Below, in pieces: positions 6,777 through 12,795 of a stretch of 64,000 bases of DNA; the first letter of the stretch is position 1, and each line of letters opens with the position of its first letter. A model generated the notes under the pieces. It was not told the origin of the DNA and did not search any database. It worked only from the letters and a program-made list of their open reading frames with translations. Origin of the DNA: an uncultured Collinsella sp. (GTDB lineage Bacteria > Actinomycetota > Coriobacteriia > Coriobacteriales > Coriobacteriaceae); assembly GCA_934647195.1 (NCBI GenBank), contig CAKUFD010000007.1, positions 62,001 through 126,000 on the forward strand, read 5' to 3'. A program made the translations under genes and the position numbers.

Positions 6777-7103
6777 TTATGGGCGAACCACCATTTCTAT
6801 ATCGCCTTGGTGATTGACCATTAACGCGCTTTGCATTGAATGCCGCCGCAAGCTGTTTGCAATCATGTCTCTAGCCCGTTCATCGGAGATGTTTGGGTTC
6901 TCGCTCACGTCGATGACGATTTGCTTGAAGCCTCGCTTCTTCTTCTTCGATTTTCCGATGTGCTTGCTGATGGTGTTCTCGCTCTTCGCAATAGCAACGT
7001 TCTATATCTCAAGGCCAGTGTCGAGGTCGGGAAGTCCTATGATTTGCAGACGCCCTGTCTTCTCGTCAATGGCGGGGACTTCGTCATCGACAAACAGCGT
7101 ACG
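6777..7103 (-). pseudogene. Toxin C-terminal-like fragment with in-frame amber stop
   Basis: On the minus strand the frame runs from the edge of repeat R11 to TAA 6777-6779: LFVDDEVPAIDEKTGRLQII.., then TAG at 7002-7004, then NVAIAKSENTISKHIGKSKK, a Lys-rich linker and QIVIDVSENPNISDERARDM.. ending GDIEMVVRP. The order (linker, basic stretch, compact C-terminal domain) is like a polymorphic-toxin tip. No start codon or delivery domain is present. The short plus-strand frames here look like shadows. Confidence 0.5.
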
Positions 7104-7139
7104 GTTTCGGAGCAGTGTCGATCTAACTGGTAATCAAAC
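7104..7139 (+). repeat. 36-bp cassette repeat R11
   Basis: 34/36 to consensus. It lies 29 bases before the start at 7169. Confidence 0.92.
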
Positions 7140-7168
7140 TCAACAGGAGCACTGAGCTGTACCGTCGC

Positions 7169-7567
7169 ATGAGCATGGTCAAGCCGCTCGATGGCCACTA
7201 TGATATCCGCGCCCACTCCGACGGCTACCAGCTCATCTACACCGACATGGACGATGGCGACGGCATCCCGATGAGCCTCGCCGAGCTGGTCAAGGCGCTC
7301 GAGGACGACCCCTCGTATGAGGGTCAGCCCATCCGCATCGTGGCTTGCGAGGCGGGGAGGTACGACAACGGCCTCGCGCGGTGCGTGGCCGACAGGTTAG
7401 GCGCCGACGTTCTCACCCCGGACTCTACGGTCTATGTTGAGAAGGATGGTCGCTTAATCCTCTCGCCGACCGACAAGGAGTACTATGATGTCGCGGAGGG
7501 CAAAATGAAACCAACCAGGAGATGGCGTCTCTTTAAGCCAAATGGCGGTGATGACGATGATGTATGA
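7169..7567 (+). CDS. Orphan polymorphic-toxin tip domain
   Basis: A 132-residue protein. The pattern KPLDGHYDIRAHSDG..., then PSYEGQPIRIVACEAGRYD, GLARCVADRLGADVLTPDST resembles C-terminal domains of Rhs/WapA-like toxins in which a GQPIRL-(S/A)C-TG strand is followed by a FAQ-LAD-LGVPV-APT helix-strand unit (C80/CHAT-like layout). There is no secretion or delivery region, and the frame is closed inside repeat R11, so this is a free toxin tip. Its last codons overlap the start of family B copy 2 (7542), as in a toxin-immunity pair. ATG 7169 has no good ribosome-binding site close by. Confidence 0.55.
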   Translation: MSMVKPLDGHYDIRAHSDGYQLIYTDMDDGDGIPMSLAELVKALEDDPSYEGQPIRIVACEAGRYDNGLARCVADRLGADVLTPDSTVYVEKDGRLILSPTDKEYYDVAEGKMKPTRRWRLFKPNGGDDDDV

Positions 7568-8384
7568 GTCCACGGATGAAATCCTTGCGAACCAGGACAA
7601 GGACGCCTCCTGTATCAACTACGCCGAGGTTGACCACAAGGACGAGGTCGTCTCATATCTTCGCTCAAACGAGGCCCTTGCCCTCACTTCGGGCAAGATG
7701 ACCGACTGTTTCACCGGCGAGGAGGTCAAGACATACTGCATGAACTGCCGCTCTGATGGCACGTACGTATGGGGTGAGCCTCTTGCCTACTATGTCAGAG
7801 AATACGGGATTCTGCTGCCGTCCGATTTTCTTGAGCATATCTACCGTAGGCTCGGAATAGAGTTTTGGAGCAGTGCCGATCTAACTGGTAATCAAACAAC
7901 GAAAAGGAGGACAAATCCCCGCATGGACGAAAAGGAGCGGCTCATCGAAGACGAACTCTATCGAAGTGCTGCGGAACTTATCAAACAACGCTTCCCCTCC
8001 GGATGGGGCGGAGCAGCGGCAATGCGACTGGAATGCAGAGACGATACGCCCGCACGAATCGTAACCAGCGTGGCGATCGAGACGCCAAACGCCTCGGCAT
8101 CACTGTGCATCGAAACGGGCGCGATGTGCGAGGCGATGAAACTCAATCAGCGGATTACCCACACCATCTGCTTGGTGAGAGACAGCGAAAACAGCCCATT
8201 CATAGTGCTTTCTCCATGCGGCATCTGCCAAGAGCGACTGAGATATTGGGGAAATGACGTTCGATGCGCCATTACCGGTCACACAAACGACGGACGTATC
8301 CCGTTCCTTCGGCTGGACGACCTGCAACCGCATCACTGGACACAGGCATATCCGACTTCCGAGCTCGAACACTTCGACTACTGA
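7542..8384 (+). CDS. Immunity-like family B copy 2, stop lost and reading through the repeat into a deaminase
   Basis: Residues 1-107 are the second family B protein (compare 5647-5973); the overlap with the upstream toxin-like gene supports an immunity role. Where copy 1 ends in ATA-GCT-GAA-TAA, this copy reads ATA-GAG and then enters repeat R12, translated as FWSSADLTGNQT, and continues in frame into the deaminase that starts at 7923. A 280-residue fusion is therefore possible. I think translation of the deaminase mainly starts at its own ATG. Alternative starts are ATG 7551 and 7557. Confidence 0.55.
   Translation: MAVMTMMYESTDEILANQDKDASCINYAEVDHKDEVVSYLRSNEALALTSGKMTDCFTGEEVKTYCMNCRSDGTYVWGEPLAYYVREYGILLPSDFLEHIYRRLGIEFWSSADLTGNQTTKRRTNPRMDEKERLIEDELYRSAAELIKQRFPSGWGGAAAMRLECRDDTPARIVTSVAIETPNASASLCIETGAMCEAMKLNQRITHTICLVRDSENSPFIVLSPCGICQERLRYWGNDVRCAITGHTNDGRIPFLRLDDLQPHHWTQAYPTSELEHFDY
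7862..7897 (+). repeat. 36-bp cassette repeat R12
   Basis: Identical to the consensus (36/36). It lies inside an open frame (see 7542-8384) and 25 bases before ATG 7923. Confidence 0.95.
7923..8384 (+). CDS. Cytidine-deaminase-like protein (blasticidin-S-deaminase-like)
   Basis: A 153-residue zinc deaminase fold. CIETGAMCEAMKL gives the first Zn ligand and the catalytic Glu; LSPCGICQERL gives the PCxxC ligands. These motifs and the length match small cytidine or blasticidin-S-type deaminases. ATG 7923 follows AAAAGGAGGACAAAT, a strong ribosome-binding site, so it is likely translated independently of the upstream fusion frame. In a cassette island it may be a resistance or nucleotide-modifying defence gene; the substrate is unknown. 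Confidence 0.75.
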   Translation: MDEKERLIEDELYRSAAELIKQRFPSGWGGAAAMRLECRDDTPARIVTSVAIETPNASASLCIETGAMCEAMKLNQRITHTICLVRDSENSPFIVLSPCGICQERLRYWGNDVRCAITGHTNDGRIPFLRLDDLQPHHWTQAYPTSELEHFDY

Positions 8385-8470
8385 CCCACCCAGTTAGCAT
8401 TGGTCCAGTCAGGCGGACAGACGATGCTAAAACCATGGCTACCATGGTTCATGTTTTATGCGCATGCCGT

Positions 8471-8506
8471 GTTTTGGAGCAGTGCCGATCTAACTGGTAA
8501 TCAAAC
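8471..8506 (+). repeat. 36-bp cassette repeat R13
   Basis: Identical to the consensus (36/36). It lies 86 bases after the deaminase stop. Confidence 0.95.
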
Positions 8507-8622
8507 GAGAATGTTGGCAAGTTTGAGAAAAGGCAAATAATGGATGATTTTGATCCGCAGGTTGGCCTAGTTGGTTTATAGATGGGAGTAATCTAGATTC
8601 AGATTCGAAGGTGGGAGTCGCT

Positions 8623-8745
8623 ATGTTTCCGGCTGCAGTTTGGGCAGTTGCAGTTTATGACATTGTAGTTGGTGTTAACTACGGCGCGGTCGTTAATGCT
8701 GCTGCCGCGGCTGTGGTTTATACGAAGGCGGTTGCCATCGAGTAG
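8623..8745 (+). CDS. 40-residue hydrophobic peptide, bacteriocin-like
   Basis: ATG 8623 is preceded by AAGGTGGGAG at ideal distance. The peptide runs from MFPAAVWAVAVYDIVVGVNY through an Ala/Val-rich stretch (VVNAAAAAVVYTKAV) to AIE. It has no cysteine and almost no charge except a late Lys and Glu. Such a composition fits a membrane-active peptide, a small bacteriocin or a RiPP-like precursor. The next gene encodes a three-helix membrane protein, as would be expected for self-immunity, but no processing enzyme or exporter is nearby. Family not recognised. Confidence 0.55.
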   Translation: MFPAAVWAVAVYDIVVGVNYGAVVNAAAAAVVYTKAVAIE

Positions 8746-8805
8746 CGCACGCTTGGTTCGATTCGATTGTGAATGCGCAACTAGGATGGAAAGCAAGGGG
8801 GGCTT

Positions 8806-9126
8806 GTGGATACAGAGGATGCTGTCTGCTTGATGACTTCAATTGTTTTGATTGTCCTTTCTATCCAATATAGAAGAGGAAGATGGCTCTGCTCAATTGC
8901 TGGATATGATGTCACAAAAAGGGAGAGGGAGATTGATATACGTCCTTATGCAAAGTTGATTTCTTCTGTGACGTTATGGATGGGGCTGCTGTTTTTCTTG
9001 CTGGCGATAGAGGGATGGGCGCGAGATTGTAATGCTAGTGTTTTTGAAGTTTTGGTTCTGCTTCTGTCTAGTTTGAGCTCTTTGTCATTCGTGCGGCTAG
9101 TTAGATTTGTGTTTCTGAGGCGATAG
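8806..9126 (+). CDS. Small membrane protein, DUF3784-like
   Basis: A 106-residue protein with three predicted membrane helices (VCLMTSIVLIVLSI, LISSVTLWMGLLFFLLAI, VFEVLVLLLSSLSSLSF) separated by a cytosolic loop with AGYDVTKREREIDIRPYAKL, which recalls the AGYNTMSKEEKE region of DUF3784 proteins. GTG 8806 is preceded by AAGCAAGGGGGG. The stop is five bases before repeat R14. It may protect against the peptide encoded at 8623, as an inference from position only. Confidence 0.6.
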   Translation: MDTEDAVCLMTSIVLIVLSIQYRRGRWLCSIAGYDVTKREREIDIRPYAKLISSVTLWMGLLFFLLAIEGWARDCNASVFEVLVLLLSSLSSLSFVRLVRFVFLRR

Positions 9127-9131
9127 CCGGT

Positions 9132-9167
9132 GTTTTGGAGCAGTTCCGATCTAACTGGTAATCAAAC
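9132..9167 (+). repeat. 36-bp cassette repeat R14
   Basis: 35/36 to consensus. It lies 13 bases before ATG 9181. Confidence 0.93.
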
Positions 9168-9180
9168 GGCAGAGGCCCTG

Positions 9181-9408
9181 ATGGCCAAGCTGCTCGACTG
9201 GCTTTTGGGGAAGCTGAAAGAGCGGCTGTCCCCCCCAAGAGCGATGGTAGACACTTCAGGGGGGCAAGTAACCAAGGTGGTCGCCTTTGGGCGGCTTCCC
9301 TTCTGTTCTAGTTTAGCAGGGGACTGGCAGTCATTGGAGATGCGATCGGGTTCGCCTTGGGCGTGGTCCTTTTCGTCCTGCCCCGAATCGTCAGGAGCGG
9401 GGGACTAG
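9181..9408 (+). pseudogene. Degraded cassette gene
   Basis: ATG 9181 begins MAKLLDWLLGKLKERLSPP, an amphipathic start, then a C7 run near 9230. A different frame between about 9314 and 9500 shows a clear membrane-like segment (GDAIGFALGVVLFVLPRIV) that the first frame does not. This suggests a small membrane protein broken by more than one change. The alternative is that only the first 20 or so residues are used as a peptide. Confidence 0.3.
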
Positions 9409-9533
9409 GGATAACCAGTAAAGCTGGCGATTTCCGTCTAGGCTACAATCGTAAATACCGCCACCAAGCGGCGTGCTCGGTTCTGTGGGACGATGCTTAG
9501 ATCTTTTCATCGACCATGCTTGGAGGGCGAGGC

Positions 9534-9710
9534 ATGACGACGACTCAGCGCATTGACGAGAAAACGCCAAACGGCGGTGATTACTCCGAGGTCGTCTATC
9601 TGAACGATGCGGGCGACATTGTTGATGAGACGCTTGCGACCAACTGTATCATTCGGGAATGCACCGCTGACGGAGTTCTTATTTGCGAGACGTACGGGCG
9701 GTTCTCGTAA
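9534..9710 (+). CDS. Hypothetical 58-residue cassette protein
   Basis: Starts MTTTQRIDEKTPNGGDYSEV at ATG 9534 with GGAGGGCGAGG just upstream (an earlier in-frame ATG 9516 overlaps that site). It is a short beta-hairpin-rich acidic protein with a CIIRECTADGVLICETYG end. Family not recognised. A 212-codon frame on the opposite strand covers it but lacks a ribosome-binding site and typical composition, so I prefer the plus-strand gene. Confidence 0.55.
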   Translation: MTTTQRIDEKTPNGGDYSEVVYLNDAGDIVDETLATNCIIRECTADGVLICETYGRFS

Positions 9711-10129
9711 AACGCGTCTTCGGTTTTGCGCACCTCGTTCTTTTCGCGTCGAGACGATGCGCAAGTCTGCGTCGATTTGTGCGCTTGCATGAATGATGCG
9801 CCTGCTAATAGGTAGTCCTTTCTTGAGGCACAATGCTTGTCGATGAGTCTTATCGGGTGTGCTCGCCTCGCCCCCGGAATCATTGCACGGTCTTGTTTTG
9901 CCCTCTGCTGCGGAGGGGCATTGACCAAACCAACAATTAGATAAAACAGTTATGTCCTGACGGCCGGATAAGATACGAAGCAAGGGATACGGGACAAGGA
10001 AGGCGTCGCTTTCTTCTAGGATTGGAATCGCCATGCCTGAAAAGCATCTTGTGGCCTTGATGGGAAAACGCGGTTGCCAATCTGGAAAAGAGCGTATCGC
10101 TTGCAGCATTCTGATAGGAGAGGATTGCA
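9711..10129. other. Gene-free stretch
   Basis: About 420 bases without a supported gene. No convincing copy of the 36-bp repeat, no terminator with a clear U-tract and no RNA gene are seen. Presumed debris of older cassettes. Confidence 0.5.
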
Positions 10130-10486
10130 ATGTCTGCTGTCGCACCGCACACTGGCATAAGATACGAAAATGACCTACATGGCGAGTGGAGCGTCTACGT
10201 CATCGATTCAGTTGACTTGCTCAACGCCCAGCTTGCACCTCATAACATGGGATTCTTCTTCGATACGATTGATGTTCATCAACAGGTTATCGGCGGCAAG
10301 TACTGCTGGGATATGTTCGGCTGGGTGGTGCCGAACGAGCGGATTGCCGAATTCGAGCCAATCTGGCTAGGCGGAGAGGACGAGAAGCTCGGAGGCTACG
10401 ATTACGTCTGCGCAAGCTGGGAAGATCGCGATGGGCGGCCGTACGCGGCAATTGACGGTGAGCTTCCCGAAGAGGCTTATGCGTAA
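10130..10486 (+). CDS. Hypothetical 118-residue immunity-like protein
   Basis: ATG 10130 is preceded by GATAGGAGAGGATTGCA. The product is acidic and aromatic-rich, with GEWSVYVIDSVD, DTIDVHQQVIGGKYCWDMFGWVVPNERIAEFEPIW and YVCASWEDRDGRPYAAIDG. This layout (alternating strands, many Trp/Tyr/Asp) is usual for immunity proteins of polymorphic toxins, but I cannot name the family. It is followed by a doubtful repeat relic at 10494 and by R16. Confidence 0.6.
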   Translation: MSAVAPHTGIRYENDLHGEWSVYVIDSVDLLNAQLAPHNMGFFFDTIDVHQQVIGGKYCWDMFGWVVPNERIAEFEPIWLGGEDEKLGGYDYVCASWEDRDGRPYAAIDGELPEEAYA

Positions 10487-10631
10487 GGTTCTCGTTTTGA
10501 ATTGACGTTCTAACTGCTGGCTTTGCTGCCCGGCGAGGATACCGGATTAAGGATCGTGGGCTTATGGGTAAACGCAGGTTGATATCGGATGCGGATTATG
10601 TGGCTGCAGGCGGGCTACGGGCGTCCTTCCG

Positions 10632-10667
10632 ACATTTTGAGCGGCGTCAATCATCCGTTAATTAAAC
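10632..10667 (+). repeat. 36-bp cassette repeat R16 (degenerate)
   Basis: ATTTTGAGCGGCGTCAATC start and TTAATTAAAC end align to the consensus with one gap. It lies 16 bases before ATG 10684. A further doubtful relic (R15) starts at 10494 with GTTTTGAATTGACG and TCTAACTG. Confidence 0.55.
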
Positions 10668-10683
10668 ATGTTGATATGGAGCC

Positions 10684-11148
10684 ATGAATATGGTTTACGT
10701 TTGGGAATTTGAGTTCTTTGATGGCGACGGGGGCTATGTGGATGCCTTTCCCTGTCCGCCGATACAGGGCGCAACGTTTGGCGGCGATCTTGAGAATGCT
10801 GTTGCGAGCGCCGCTGACTGGCTTAAGGAGACAGTGCTGGACTCACTTATGGGCTACTGTGAGCTGCCACCGATGAGCTTCGGGCACAATCCTGAGAACG
10901 GCGGGAGGATCATTGCGGTGGCGGTCGACTGCGGCCTCAAGGATATTCCAGCCATGACCTTATCGGATGCGGCAGAGGAGCTTGGAATATCTCTAGCTTG
11001 TGCGGGTCAGCTCATAGAGGCAGGGTTGCTGGAATCGTGGGTTGACGGCGCTGAGCGCATGGTATCAAAGACGTCTATTGAAGCGCGAAGGAGGGCAGCT
11101 TCGAAGGCTGGAGGGCGGAAGCCCCCTGTTTCTGTACGATGCGTTTGA
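10684..11148 (+). CDS. Orphan HicB-like antitoxin with C-terminal helix-turn-helix
   Basis: A 154-residue protein. Residues 1-90 form a HicB-type RNase-H-like region (WEFEFFDGDGGYVDAFPCPP.., GGDLENAVASAADWLKETV, IIAVAVDCG). Residues about 95-140 form a helix-turn-helix (MTLSDAAEELGISLACAGQL followed by IEAGLLES). HicB antitoxins bind HicA mRNA interferases and their own operator. No HicA (about 60-80 residues, dsRNA-binding) gene lies on either side, so this is another antitoxin without toxin. The ribosome-binding site TATGGAG lies 5 bases before ATG. Confidence 0.75.
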   Translation: MNMVYVWEFEFFDGDGGYVDAFPCPPIQGATFGGDLENAVASAADWLKETVLDSLMGYCELPPMSFGHNPENGGRIIAVAVDCGLKDIPAMTLSDAAEELGISLACAGQLIEAGLLESWVDGAERMVSKTSIEARRRAASKAGGRKPPVSVRCV

Positions 11149-11237
11149 GGTGGTGCCAATCCGGCATTCTTTGCAATATCGACCTTGATGTCGACGATTT
11201 TGGCGAAGTCGGTGTTTGTTAAAGCGGAGAAGTCCCG

Positions 11238-11254
11238 TCTGCTCCAAAAAACAC
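11238..11254 (-). repeat. Partial 36-bp repeat on minus strand
   Basis: Reads GTTTTTTGGAGCAGAC on the minus strand, i.e. the first third of the cassette repeat in inverted orientation, directly abutting the MITE-like copy 2. Short, so it may be chance. Confidence 0.35.
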
Positions 11255-11382
11255 GGTTATAGGTAGGTCTAGATCAAACTGCTGAGTAGATGCTTGTTTC
11301 CGGGCGCGTTTCCTCAGGAAACGTGCCCTCGCGAACGGATCTACTCGCGTTTTTCGCTGCACCCTACCCATAACCGTTTTTT
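11247..11382. repeat. MITE-like inverted-repeat element, copy 2
   Basis: About 136 bp with ends AACACGGTTATAGGTAGGT and ACCCTACCCATAACCGTT; same length, ends and orientation as 3053-3187. It marks the right edge of the island. Confidence 0.75.
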
Positions 11383-11577
11383 GTCACCGGAACGACGTTG
11401 GGAGGCGTGACAAGTTCCGGCCTAACCCCACGCCCAGCGCCACTTCTAGATATAGAACCCAAGAATCACGCAAGTGGGTTGCTGAGGGTTGCTCGCGGGT
11501 GGCATACATGAAGACATCGCCGTCGCCACCCATGCGGTTCATGTAAAGTGTGCCTTTTCCCTCAGACGTGTCGGGTC

Positions 11578-11718
11578 TTACTGTGCGCCCCACCAGCTGG
11601 AGTCCTTGTCCTTCCATTGACGGACCATCTTGTCGTTGACGGAATACGGGCTGATCTTGAGCTTCCTGAGCAGCCGATGCCCCTTGCTTTCGATGCTTTT
11701 ACAGTGCTTTCCACTATT
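11578..11718 (-). pseudogene. C-terminal gene remnant on minus strand
   Basis: After an in-frame TGA at 11719-11721 the minus strand stays open for 46 codons: ..CKSIESKGHRLLRKLKI, then ISPYSVNDKMVRQWKDKDSS and WWGAQ before TAA. The basic helix followed by a Trp-rich tail looks like real protein sequence without a start. An adjoining minus-strand frame (11384-11617) is doubtful. Apart from the MITE nothing else is seen in 11149-11800. Confidence 0.3.
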
Positions 11719-11804
11719 TCAGCGCTGGAAATAAAATAGAAAGGTTACCGGCCCTATGATGCAGATAGCAAAACCTGCAAGGACATCGAGTAGGAGGAGT
11801 CAAA

Positions 11805-12518
11805 ATGAAAACGAGCATCGAAGGACGTTGAGCTTTGATTACCGGGGCGGGCTCGGGTATTGGCAGAGCCGTTGCCCAGCGGTTGAGCGAGCTGGGCTGC
11901 AACGTTGTCCTGGTGGGCAGGACCGGCGCCACGCTCAGTGAGACGGCCGCTCTTTGTTCGGGCTCTACCAAGACCGTCACCTGTGATCTTACAGACGAGA
12001 ACAGCATTTTGGCACTTGTGGGGTATATTCGCGCAACCGGCGGGCTCGATATTCTGGTGAATAACGCCGGTGTTGTGCAGTCGGGGCCGCTGGAGGGTGT
12101 GTCGACCGAAGAGTTCGACGCCGTAATGGCAACGAATGTGCGCGCCCCGTTCATCCTCATGCGCGAGACGTTGCCGCTCCTTAAGGCATCGCCGGCGCCC
12201 GAGGTCATCAACGTCTGCTCCGTCGTTGCCCATGAGGGTTATCCCAACCAGAGCGCCTATGTTGCCAGTAAGCACGCCCTGTGCGGTCTTTCCAAATCAT
12301 TTGCCAAAGAGGTCTTTGAGGATGGCGTTCGCGTTCACCTTATCTCTCCGGGCGGCGTTTTGACCGACATGGTCGCCAAGGTGCGTCCCGAGATCGTGGG
12401 GACGCCCATGATTATGCCCGAGGACGTTGCGGATGCGGCGGAGTACCTGCTCACGCATCGTAGCGACGCCGTTTGCGACGAGATTCGCCTCCATCGTGTG
12501 ACAAAGGCACCGTTCTAG
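11805..12518 (+). pseudogene. Short-chain dehydrogenase/reductase with in-frame TGA at codon 9
   Basis: A strong site (TAGGAGGAGT) precedes ATG 11805, which opens MKTSIEGR, then TGA at 11829-11831, then ALITGAGSGIGRAVA in the same frame. The remainder is a complete classical SDR: TGxxxGIG cofactor loop, NNAG (about residue 85), catalytic Ser in NVCSVVAH and YxxxK in SAYVASKHAL. Only the single stop breaks it. Restart at TTG 11835 would keep the Rossmann loop but lose the first strand. Substrate unknown. Confidence 0.7.
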
Positions 12519-12636
12519 GAGCTCGGGCTGCTGCGAGCGATGCTTGTCTGATAGCGCGCGTGCTTGACGGCAGCGCGCCCAGCGCATTTTTTTGTCCGAA
12601 CGAGAGCTTACGATGTGTCCACGAGGAGGTGCCGCC

Positions 12637-12735
12637 ATGTCCATATTTGTTACGGGTGATATTCATCCTTATGGTGATGGGAAGCGCGATAGTAGGCACC
12701 GCCTCACCTGTACGGACATTGTCGCTTTGGAGTAA
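12637..12735 (+). pseudogene. Truncated metallophosphoesterase N-terminus
   Basis: Behind GAGGAGGTGCCGCC, ATG 12637 opens MSIFVTGDIHPYGDGKR, the start of a calcineurin-like phosphoesterase with its first metal motif GDIH, but the frame stops after 32 residues at TAA 12733. Just at the breakpoint lies a weak match to the 36-bp cassette repeat (12725-12758, first 27 positions best). Confidence 0.55.
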
Positions 12736-12760
12736 CGCTGGTCTGATTGTCGGCTAGAGG
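12725..12760 (+). repeat. Possible degenerate 36-bp cassette repeat outside the island
   Basis: About 20/36 to consensus (CTTTGGAG, then TCTGATTG). It lies between the truncated phosphoesterase and the ADP-ribosylglycohydrolase, 36 bases before ATG 12796, the same spacing as in the island. Confidence 0.35.
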
Positions 12761-12795
12761 TCGGAAGAAGGCTGCCGAGGGCAAGGAGGATCATC

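Larger units (their letters stand above)
3395..10667 (+). other. Cassette array: small genes separated by solitary 36-bp CRISPR-like repeats
   Basis: At least a dozen copies of a 36-bp sequence in the same orientation lie between consecutive small genes. In most cases the repeat ends 20-55 bases before the next start codon and begins 5-90 bases after the previous stop. The best copies (6549, 7104, 7862, 8471, 9132) are 34-36/36 identical to each other; the others are degenerate. The consensus begins GTTTTGGAGCAGTG and ends CTGGTAATCAAAC. Compared from memory with the Streptococcus pyogenes type II-A CRISPR repeat it matches at 24 of 36 ungapped positions. No cas gene, recombinase or transposase is visible in the window. 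Confidence 0.75.

Noticed and set aside
6814..7155. Plus-strand frames over the tRNA-adjacent cassette
   Set aside because: They are shadows of the minus-strand toxin-like fragment, whose codon usage and domain look are much better, and end inside the repeat.
9507..10145. 212-codon open frame on the minus strand
   Set aside because: No ribosome-binding site, odd composition, and it overlaps a better plus-strand gene (9534-9710) antisense.
3395..10667. A normal CRISPR array
   Set aside because: Distances between repeats range from about 270 to 960 bases and hold genes; there are no uniform 30-bp spacers and no cas genes in the window.
3395..10667. An integron with attC sites
   Set aside because: The repeat is only 36 bp, highly uniform in its best copies, lacks the long imperfect palindromes and GTTRRRY/RYYYAAC boxes of attC, and no IntI-type integrase is seen.
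11829..11831. TGA in the SDR as selenocysteine or recoding
   Set aside because: The position is not catalytic in SDRs, and no SECIS-like hairpin is evident; a nonsense mutation is simpler.
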